Shown: one piece after another, positions 56,601 through 64,000 of the stretch
Position numbering within the stretch: position 1 is the stretch's first letter
Layout of the letters: each line of letters begins with the position of its first letter
Assembly: GCA_008828725.1 (NCBI GenBank)
Contig: MEHQ01002350.1
Span: 124,001-188,000 of the forward strand
Source of the DNA: Saccharina japonica
Taxonomy: Eukaryota; Sar; Phaeophyceae; Laminariales; Laminariaceae
Length of the DNA stretch: 64,000 nt
Direction of reading: 5' to 3'
Notes under the pieces: generated by a model
What the model was told of the DNA's origin: nothing
Seen by the model: only the letters and a program-made list of their open reading frames with translations
The model's database searches: none
Made by a program: the position numbers and the translations under genes

Positions 56601-59600
56601 ACAGAGGCAATGCCACCGCTTAATTCCAAGAACGCACCAAGACAGTCGGGGGGGCAAGCAGTACACACTGCTCAGTAGAACAACGTGCATGCACAATGTC
56701 CTTCGCAAACGGCTTTTAGTATACAGTAAATACCCATGCGCATAATGACACGGGCCTAATCGCCCCTAAAATAAGTATAGCACTATCGTCCTGCTGACTC
56801 TAGTGGCATTCAGGGGAAGGTTTCCGACCCATCAGGTACACATTTCGCGACGGGTGTGAAAAAACGCGCGACGCTATGTATCACACAGCTGGCAAGGTTG
56901 GCTATCTACAGTACTGAACCTTTCATCGGGAGAGCTCGCGCCTGGCGCAATTTAATTGTTTTTACGTGTATATATGTACGTATGTCGAATATGTACAGTA
57001 GTTTTGTTTTCATGAACTTGCAATGGCCGGCGTAATTCTTGGCGATTCTCACCTAACGCAGAGCACTCGTTGCCCGCCGCCGGCTGGCATACTCCGTCAA
57101 TGCAGTCCTCGCGTGTTAGGGCGCACGAAGTATTTCCGCAGTCCTCGCCGCAGATCTGACCTGTGGCGGTATTTACACAAGAGCGAGCGGGCGAGTTACG
57201 ACGTTAATGTCTCCTGTTGTCGTGGCGTCGTCAATGGAGCCCCTTGATCCGTTGAGCGCCATGGATGTGTGTGCTCGTTACCCTTTACGTGGAAAGCGTT
57301 ATTGCTATAGGAACCATACTGGCACACACCAAAGACACCCAGCACACACCCCCAGGATATGTACTGGTATATGTTTTCTATCTATAGATATTCTTCTCCC
57401 TCATTCGCAAAATTAATTAATTATACCCCCCCATAATTATACCCCCCCATACCACGAACAACCTCGTACCTAACGAGTACATTACGTACTTCATAGCCTC
57501 CATATAGCTCTAAATATACCAGGTGTATATGGTATATTGTTGTAAGGTAGGTTACTACAAGCTGTAGTACATAATTAACCAATACCCACACGATTCGTGC
57601 TACAAGACGGGTCGTATAGTCTATACTCGTAACATTGTTTTGCCAAAATACTTACTGCTGCCGGGGCTCCCACAAACTACCCGCGTACAGAATTCCCACT
57701 ACCGGCAGAATACCTGGCATATACATACCTGGTACTTCGTATCTTTATTTACTGTAGTATTTCGGCCACATCAAGAACTGCTAAATATATCGTGTCCCTC
57801 TTGAGTCAAAATTAACGTCTTGATATACTGTAGTATGAGTTATTCAAGTAGACATAGAAGGATGTTAGACTTTGCGCATAGGTTTCCTTGGTTTCCGTGG
57901 TTTTCTGCTTTCGGGAATGTTATGAGTGATCAGTGTTGAAGCTCATGCTGCACATTGTCGGATGGCAAAGATACGAATAGTTATGTAATTATGCCAGCGT
58001 ACTCCTGTAAATATTTACTATATGTACGTATATAAGTGTTTGCAATAGATTTGCGAACGTTAGGAGGTGTGTATTAACTTTCAACCTTGCAAACCAAAAA
58101 CTCAGGCCAAAACCTTATTATGCCGGAGAGCTTCGTAATCATCCTGATGAGAAAACGCAAAACGCACAAAATGAAATGGGAGGAAAAGGCAAAAACCATA
58201 AACAAAAAAAAGGCAACCAAGCAAACGGGAGGGCTCTCCGAGACTCGAACTCACCTCGAAAAACAAAATACGAACCCGAGCTACATGAGGCACTATCCAA
58301 ATGTAGCTTCAACAGCAGAGTTCTCGGGTAAAACCTGGTGTAACTGCGTATAGAGCTATGCGAGCTCGATGACTCTAAAACAAAATCCCGGAAATATCCT
58401 ACCGGATGAAAATTGGGTACTACGGAGTCGCTCATATTATGCTGTATACAAGTATTATACGAAGTATTAACATGTAGTTAGTTGACGCACAGCAGTGCAA
58501 CTTGGCAACTATCCGACCTTTGCGGTTTTTCCTTGTGCTTGTGTGATGATTGTTTTGCTACGTACGAGGTGAGTGCGCATTTCTCCGTGGGACCGAGACC
58601 ACTCTCTCAGAGAGCGGCAAAAGGCTGAGAGGTCCAATGCTATAACTCACGATGCAGCAATAAAAAATACCATCGCCATCGATGGTGCCGAGATACAGCA
58701 GCAGTGAAGAATACCGATGGTATTTATTTTATTTAACACACCTCTGTACCGTACACGCATGTGAAACGAAGCTAAAAAGCGCCAGCCACGGCCATCCAAA
58801 ACGAGAACCGCTGCACGTGTGTCATTATCATATATATATAAACATCCGGAAAGTCCCGACAACTCACGCCCCTACGCTAATATACGGCTGTATAACACTT
58901 GCCATGGTGAGGGAAGAAAAACCTGATGTGACAGAAACCTTCGTCGCAGTCGTGCACAGGGTCGCAGCAGTCCAGGCCGGTCGTGTAGCAATCGCCATCT
59001 GGATAGTAAATGGCCGGAAACGTTGGTGCAACAACAGGGCGAGCCAGGGTTAACATGATTACGTCACGAACTTGCACGAACACTAACAACAAAACAGCAA
59101 TCTCGTCGCAGCAATGCTGTACGAACCCGGGACCAGGCCCTTCAGAAAAGAGCCGGGCTTAATGTCTAGCGCACGACCTCGGCGTGTGTTTCCAGTTTCA
59201 AGACAACAAGGGGCGCCCTATGCTGTTCGGATTAGAGACGGCCTTGTGGCCGAGGGCGACAAATATGAGTGGGAAGTAGTATCAGGGGGGTCATCGAATT
59301 GGAGGACTGTTTCAAGGCGAGGTGGCACAGGAGCGAGGCCGAGAGAATCTAGCTGCAGCACAGGATGTCAAGAGCGAGGGGGGGGGGGGGGGCGTACTGA
59401 TACTTTTGATGTCGGTGAAAGAAAAAACGAAACGATAGATCATGTGGCAAGGGATCAATCCGACGAATACGTGGAACGTGTGTTACTCTACGTAGCTATT
59501 GAATTGCGGTAGTTATTGTTTGTATTGGTTGCTTTGTTCACTGGAGGAGGCGCGACAGCGGCAATACTGACACTTGACATCGCTTTTGGCGAGAGTCGGA

Positions 59601-62600
59601 AGGAGATGGCAGATGGTGTGGCAAGATCCCCGGATCGGCTTTGAAGCAGAGACGAGAACCCATGTTACCGTCGCCGCATTAAGTGCGATTTTCCTTTCTT
59701 CTTTCTTGATGCTTCCCTTGTTTCTCTCTTTACAATTTTGGTTTCCTATATTTTTACCCCGCCGTCGCGTTCCGCCGGTATCTTCCTCTTGTTCGTGGTG
59801 CTTCGCCCGAGCAGGAATTATCTGTTCCTCTTTAGCACGCATACTTATCTTCTTGCAGCTCTCTTCTGATTTCCATTCGTTATTTGTATTCTGTGTCATT
59901 TCATATGCACTTATATTCTATAATAAACTAAGAAACACGTCAGCTGTGAATTTGTGTTGAATGCAATTATGTTCTTGTTTTTTTCTGGTCTAGCTTGTTA
60001 TATTGTGTTCTCGTGAAAAAGCTGGTTCGTTGTCATTTCCCTTGCTTTTTGCTTTGCCTTGACTCTTTTATGACTATATTTTGGTTCTATCTGTCTCAAA
60101 GTAGTATTTGACCACATACCTTGCATCTCTGCCGGGTTCCGTAGCTGGAGGACCATACTCGTACAAAAATATACATTTCGAGGTTGAGGGTTGAACCACG
60201 ACATGTACAATAGGTGGGTGCCTTTTATTTAACACACGTTTTGTACATTATAGTCTGCAGCGTGTCCAATAACAAATTTGCAAACACAAACATAAATCCG
60301 GTTCTCGACGCGGAACGTGAGGGGTGGACGAACCTTGATAGTAGATATTTACGGGGGTTTTGTGCTTGGCGCCTGAAGCCGACCCTCCGACCCGAACCCA
60401 AACCCGAACCCGAAGCCTATGCCAGTGGTCAGTGCTGGGATGTTGTGCTTGGTAAGACTCTAAGTTGACTCAGCCGGCGTGGATGCTGAGCTTGGAAAGA
60501 CTCTATTAATAGGGTGAGTCAGGACTCGGGATGTTGTGGCTGGGAAAGACTCCAAGATGATTGAGCCGCGTAAAACATACCCTTAGCCAATCAGAGTGCC
60601 TAAATAGCTACCTTAGGAAAATCTACAGTACTATTATCATGCTTCGTCCAGTACTACTGCGGAACGTCGGGGGTTTTTTGTGGTTTTTGGTGATTCCTAA
60701 AGAGAAAAATAGATATATGGTGGACGGCGGGGATGCATGTTTAACATCCCCGGAAAATTAACGCCCTTAATGCCCATACGGTAAAAAAAATAGGTAAAAA
60801 CATCGTGGGGATCGCGAATCTGGAGTCAGATTTTGGGATCGAACACCTCTCGTCTAGCCCAAAATAAGCGCTCAAGGTTTCCAAATTTCCCTCAGTTCGC
60901 GCATTTTTCGACAAAAATCAGACGCCAAAAGCCACTCCGAATTATCTCCGAAACGCGACCTTCCCCTTGGTGGAAAACGAAAGGAAGGCGGATTCGTTGC
61001 AACACTACGAGAGCAGTACCTCTAAAGTGCTCGTACCTTGCAGAAATGTCCATCCGATAAAAAGTGTGTGTGTTCGACTGACAGCAGCCCCGAAATAATA
61101 TAAACCTACCACCCAACAAGTTTACCAAGAACGTAAGGCTGGCTGAGTTTATCTGCTCCTGCCGTGCCGAGTTTGGCCCGGAAACACTTTTTGAACAGCT
61201 CTACCCCAACTAACCCGGCCAAGCCGAGCCGATTGCACATTTGATCGTGTTAGTATGTTGACCCCCAACAACCCGTTTTTTGTCTTTTTTATGTTGAACA
61301 AAAAACATTATCATGCAGGTACCATTTTCATATTGAAAGGTCAACTTTTTTTAATCACGTCATTTATTCCATTTGCCATCTGCCAACAACGTGCAGGTCT
61401 TATGATTTCAGTCATACAATTCACATATATTTTATTTCCGTACGATCAATCATCCCTGAATACTTGACAATCCTACACCAATAACATTGCAGCCCCCCTT
61501 ATGAATGCCTTCACCCACCCCTCACCACACTCACCAACGTTTTTTATTGTCTACTGCGAAACGGCCGTTTCCGGCCGAATCCGAAGTATTTTTCAAACGT
61601 TTAAAAAATTGAGCACCGCACAATAAATGACCTCCAGTTGCGGACGGAACCCGCCCTATCTCTAGGACAGTATTATAGTAAAGAATCAGGGTAAACACTA
61701 CGAGAGTATGAATTCGTAAGGGTACTGCCTGCGATATGGTCGGGTGAAAGGATCGGTTTAAAAGTTGAAGACAACGTAAACAGGTATATATGATATTGTT
61801 TCCCTCAAAACCCGTAGTTCGCGCGATCCAAGTATCCCACTCAGCTTGCAAATAAGATGGCTTTCGATAAAATCCTCGATCTCACCATTCTGATCTCACA
61901 CCTTGTTTTTATGTTTTTATTTTTATTTTTTAAATATATAATACCAGGTATATCAAGGGTATATACGAGTATTTGCAACAAAATCACCACTTTGCAAGCC
62001 TACAGCAGTTTAGGTAGCGGTCCAAGATAGAGACCTCTTCCAGGAGTCGGGCTGTAGATTGTTCCACCATGTGAGTGTGCAGGACTCCCGATGGTGTGTC
62101 AAAAGCACGGGCGGGCGTAGACTCAACCCAACCCATGACACACTCTATCCTCCAACCCTATAGTACGAGTATTTAGCAGTATAAACCTGCCGCAACCAAA
62201 CGGGGGCCATAAACGCGGATGCGCCGCTTTCGATTTTTCTACGAAAAAAAAAAGAAAAGCGGTGTACGCGTAAACTATTCCGAGCTGCGGACCACGATTT
62301 GAGAAATGCGGACGTCCTCGACTTGCCACCTTATTATTCATATCATACGTACGTATGAACACTGCTTGCTGCTTGCTGCTGTACTCGTACGAATACACAG
62401 CGACTTTTGACATCCCCTGAAATATATTATCCACACTTCAAGTTTTTTAGAATCTGCGAAGGTCTGGCATAATTTGTTTAATTCGACTCGTCTTACTAAT
62501 TTTGTTATTGGTCCTGTGGTCGAGAGCAAGGAAGGATCGGAACGTTCGGAGGGGGGTGAGAGGCAATGATGCCTTATTTACTGCTCTCGCAGTGATTGCA

Positions 62601-62869
62601 CACGTGACTCGGGGCTGACTGTGTGCAGCTGTGCAGCAGCAGGTGTGGGTGCCACCCGGTGCTTTTGGCACCTGGATAATATAGCTTTGGTACTGTTGGT
62701 ACAGTACTTTATTTACCTGGTGGTGTAAATACATTATTTATTATCGTTTCGAAAGCTAGTACTTTCTTCGTGCTTTTGTTTGCTCACCGAACGCTGCGCA
62801 CGTGTCTTGGCCATCGGCTGTTGGCAGAACCGCCAGGAGAGCGAACACGACCGTCGCCAGCATAACCAT
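53657..62869 (-). CDS. Secreted cysteine-rich, discoidin-like-domain protein (seven-exon model)
   Basis: Seven exons (62869-62788, 58998-58903, 57160-57053, 56485-56360, 55476-55127, 54825-54676, 53695-53657) join to 951 bases, an exact multiple of three, giving 316 residues. A signal peptide (MVMLATVVFALLAVLPTADG) is followed by four cysteine-rich modules, each on its own exon start, then a domain of about 160 residues. That domain carries the hallmarks MNIAFYKGDERTRKIK, SSGTTLDFENW and ARNLGSNDWLSITE. This pattern is the F5/8-type-C (discoidin-like) beta-sandwich often attached to alginate lyases and related wall enzymes, so a secreted carbohydrate- or matrix-binding role is inferred; no catalytic domain is present. 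Modules 1 to 3 are on symmetric phase-1 exons. The introns are long (up to 3.8 kb) and contain MITEs. The least certain parts are the exon 2 donor (a GC donor) and the last exon; further module exons could be hidden in intron 1. Confidence 0.7.
54676..54825 (-). CDS. Exon 6, second half of the discoidin-like domain
   Basis: Between TATGTTCCAG and GAG|GTAAGA, phase 0 at both ends, 50 codons. It contains SSGTTLDFENW and ARNLGSNDWLSITE, strongly conserved positions of the domain. Confidence 0.85.
55127..55476 (-). CDS. Exon 5, fourth cysteine module plus first half of the discoidin-like domain
   Basis: Acceptor GCCTCCGCAG (phase 1), donor AAG|GTGGGT (phase 0). It starts GPCSSEDNCRFEFDLCVDRV, then C, giving C-x5-C-x6-C-x4-C. 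The domain follows, with RWSCSEKLGNGNCYMEFEFD and MNIAFYKGDERTRKIK. A potential internal donor (TGCAAG|GTAAAC) after the module is not needed, since the frame stays open and conserved. Confidence 0.85.
55477..56359 (-). other. Intron 4, containing a MITE copy
   Basis: A GT..AG intron of 883 bases. It contains a complete CTACGRTAGAGG-family copy at about 55622-55912 (GACGCTTGCTACGGTAGGGG to CCTATCGTAGCATGTCTCC). Plus-strand frames at 55877-56368 have no support. Confidence 0.6.
56360..56485 (-). CDS. Exon 4, third cysteine module
   Basis: Acceptor GGCGGTACAG, donor ACAG|GTAAGC, phase 1 at both ends, 126 bases. It reads SECSNFIPCCDPNHDC, a spacer of about 15 residues, then NGFCEVAESSTG. The CCDPxHDC motif is shared with exon 2. 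The pyrimidine-rich intron end just upstream translates to a hydrophobic stretch that could be mistaken for a signal peptide, but no ATG precedes it. Confidence 0.78.
56486..57052 (-). other. Intron 3
   Basis: A GT..AG intron of 567 bases with no shared repeat recognised. Confidence 0.6.
57053..57160 (-). CDS. Exon 3, second cysteine module
   Basis: Acceptor TACCGCCACAG, donor TTAG|GTGAGA, phase 1 at both ends, 108 bases. It reads QICGEDCGNTSCALTREDC, then IDGVCQPAAGNECSAL. The Cys density and symmetric phases fit the other modules. Confidence 0.82.
57848..57970 (+). repeat. Interspersed repeat shared with 29545-29665
   Basis: GTAGACATAGAAGGATGTTA, GCATAGGTTTCCTTGGTTTC and ATTGTCGGATGGCAAAGATA occur in the same order as at 29545, with an ACTTTG insertion near the start. 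Confidence 0.85.
58225..58330 (-). repeat. tRNA-like (SINE) fragment
   Basis: On the minus strand GTGAGTTCGAGTCTCGG is a good B-box in a T-arm-like hairpin. A-box-like GTGCCTCATGTAGCTCGGG lies about 40 bases earlier, and a T/G-rich tail follows. No complete cloverleaf is seen. Confidence 0.4.
58903..58998 (-). CDS. Exon 2, first cysteine module
   Basis: Acceptor TTTACTATCCAG, phase 1. It reads DGDCYTTGLDCCDPVHDCDE, then GFC. The end is placed at CATG|GCAAGT, a good GC-AG donor that preserves phase 1. A weak ATCAG|GTTTTT at 58923 and GAAG|GTTTCT at 58939 are alternatives; the first breaks phase and the second loses the last Cys. Confidence 0.6.
58999..62787 (-). other. Long intron 1
   Basis: About 3.8 kb. 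It contains a three-unit tandem repeat of about 45 bases at 60436-60571 (GGGATGTTGTGCTTGG, AAAGACTC words), a G run near 59380, and open frames at 59114-59512 (+) and 59513-59899 (-) without support. A minus-strand Cys-rich snippet at about 59545-59620 (CHTICHLL...KCQYCRCR) is not flanked by good splice sites in phase. Confidence 0.45.
60436..60571 (+). repeat. Small degenerate tandem repeat
   Basis: Three units of roughly 40-50 bases share GGGATGTTGTGNCTGG, NAAAGACTC and NNGANTNAGCC. Confidence 0.75.
62788..62869 (-). CDS. Exon 1, signal peptide
   Basis: ATG at 62869 (a second in-frame ATG is two codons later). It encodes a hydrophobic core VVFALLAVLP and a TADGQDTCAAF end, then donor TTCG|GTGAGC in phase 1. 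Typical Sec signal peptide length, about 20 residues. Confidence 0.72.
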
Positions 62870-63470
62870 ACTTTTCCAACTGTCACTTCGCGACCGACAC
62901 GGCAGTAAGCTGCGGGTTGTTATATCGGCCTCGTATACTGCTGTAGTATAGCACAGCAGTGGTCGTGTGGCGGGATCGGAGACGCGCAGCTGGATGGAGC
63001 TCAGAGTGCTTGGTTTTGTTTGTGGGGGAGAGTGCGGTGCGGGTGTGGAGTGCGAATGATGTGTGTGTGTGTGTTGTTGATACCATGTCAATCCATACCG
63101 CTCTAGGCGGGAATATAAGTACCATTTGTACATCAATATGAAGAGCAAGCGGTCCTTAGACATTTTACACCCAGAGTGGTGGTACGTATGTTCTACCGTT
63201 CGTTCTTCCCTCGAATATTTGGAGCTGTTTTCTGTTTTCAACATATATCTGTCTGAACCATCGTTGATTCAGTACGAGTAACATCTGAATAATATACGTA
63301 TGATACACGTATACGCACAATGTGTACGTATACGCGTATAGGGTTCTGGACTTGGAACAATTGACAAGTGTACAGACTACGGGGTGCTGTGAATCAGATT
63401 GGAGGTTCGATTTTCGGCCAATCCGATTAATAGAACCTGTCAAAATATATATATCGACATATTGTGGCAA
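62870..63470. promoter_or_regulatory. Presumed 5' flank of the secreted-protein gene
   Basis: The promoter should lie here on the minus strand, but no motif can be assigned with confidence. A (GT)n-like GTGTGTGTGTG run at 63060-63073 and TACGTATACGCGTATA words at 63295-63340 are the visible features. Confidence 0.25.
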
Positions 63471-63770
63471 GCCGGTCGCCCCGGTGGGCTATTAATAGCA
63501 GGTAACCACGAAACTTGTTAGCGTCAAGGTCACGAGTTCGAGCCCCCCCGTGTGCATGCCCGTAAGGACTTTTTCTCGCAAAAAATCTTGACTAGCTGAA
63601 AGCGCGAGAACGTGAGTTAGCAAAATTCGATGAAAATCGACGAGCGTTGGGAAGGCTGAACCCTCTGTGCGATAAAAAACCAAGGCAAGAACCGTAGTGG
63701 GGGAGGAGGGAGAGGAGCCTACTTTGTGACCCCGGATCTGAGTTACGACTGTGTGTGTGTGTGTGTGTGT
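63471..63770 (+). repeat. SINE-like element ending in a (GT)n run
   Basis: AAGGTCACGAGTTCGAGCCCC is a good B-box, with GGTGGGCTATTAATAGCAGG upstream as a weak A-box. The body continues to GTGACCCCGGATCTGAGTTA, shared with 29290-29480 and, inverted, with 11750-11880. It ends in (GT)11 at about 63749-63770. Confidence 0.55.
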
Positions 63771-64000
63771 TCTTCACATTAAACCTTCCTTTCTACCCGT
63801 CGACATCCAGCACACCCAGTGTCCGTGCCGATTCTTCATCCTAAAAAGGTACCAGTTCTGTGGTCACAAAACTACGACACAGAGATACTACACTCAGTGC
63901 AGTAAGCAGAGCAGACAATGCAACGCCATATACGACAGGCAAGACCTACCCTGCTAGCAATCCAGGTGCATGCAAGAGAAAAAAAGAGAAAAACGACTAG
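63771..64000 (+). repeat. Interspersed repeat shared with 36300-36430 and 34515-34630
   Basis: TACCCGTCGACATCCAGCAC, CAGTGTCCGTGCCGATTCTT and GTGGTCACAAAACTACGAC match the 36300-36430 copy in inverted orientation. It continues to the window end with no gene. Confidence 0.65.

Larger units (their letters stand above)
57161..58902 (-). other. Intron 2, with interspersed repeats
   Basis: Contains the 57848-57970 copy of the repeat shared with 29545-29665, a SINE-like head at about 58225-58330, a CCCCCCATAATTATA duplication at 57425-57450 and a CCATCGATGG hairpin near 58675. No exon candidate was noticed inside. Confidence 0.5.

Noticed and set aside
58903..58998. Possible phospholipase A2 active-site motif (CCDPVHDC)
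   Set aside because: The spacing is wrong for CCxxHDxC: three residues lie between CC and H, and C directly follows HD. The small module also lacks the rest of the enzyme.
1..64000. CRISPR array or bacterial operon structure
   Set aside because: No regularly spaced repeat-spacer array, no Shine-Dalgarno-led gene strings, and clear spliceosomal intron borders; the window is eukaryotic.

Overview
This is a eukaryotic nuclear window, gene-poor and crowded with repeats. Long introns with GT-AG borders, (CTG)n/(CAG)n microsatellites, many small non-autonomous DNA elements, FNIP-type leucine-rich repeats and a secreted protein with an alginate-enzyme-associated discoidin-like domain together suggest a stramenopile, most likely a brown alga related to Ectocarpus. 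That assignment is inference; no rRNA or marker gene is present to prove it.

Layout. 0-18.7 kb is almost entirely repeats: foldback and MITE-like elements, a TTAA-flanked element, a 1.45-kb element with very long inverted repeats, a hAT-like element with an 8-bp target duplication that carries a broken ORF, and many microsatellites. At 19.1-20.4 kb (+) lies the clearest housekeeping gene, an intronless neuroguidin/Lcp5 homologue of the small-subunit processome. 21.6-24.7 kb is a palindromic CATGG-rich block followed by clustered copies of one MITE family. At 25.5-31.8 kb (-) is a locus with an FNIP-repeat protein and, upstream on the same strand, a GYTxREL exon. 32-45.9 kb is again mostly non-coding, with an interstitial telomere-like repeat inside a foldback element, a small possible three-exon gene at 37.9-38.6 kb and a 1.6-kb tandem duplication (38.7-41.9 kb). 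At 45.9-49.5 kb (+) is a second, inverted copy of the GYTxREL plus FNIP locus. 49.9-52.8 kb is tandem repeats, MITEs and a tRNA-derived SINE-like sequence. At 53.7-62.9 kb (-) I assemble a seven-exon gene for a secreted protein: signal peptide, four cysteine-rich modules on separate exons, then a discoidin-like domain.

The genes do not form a pathway. The most notable points are the inverted paralogous FNIP/GYTxREL loci with the same splice phases, the exon-modular secreted protein, and several mobile-element families recognisable only by their inverted ends. Intron borders were read by eye and no transcript evidence was available.
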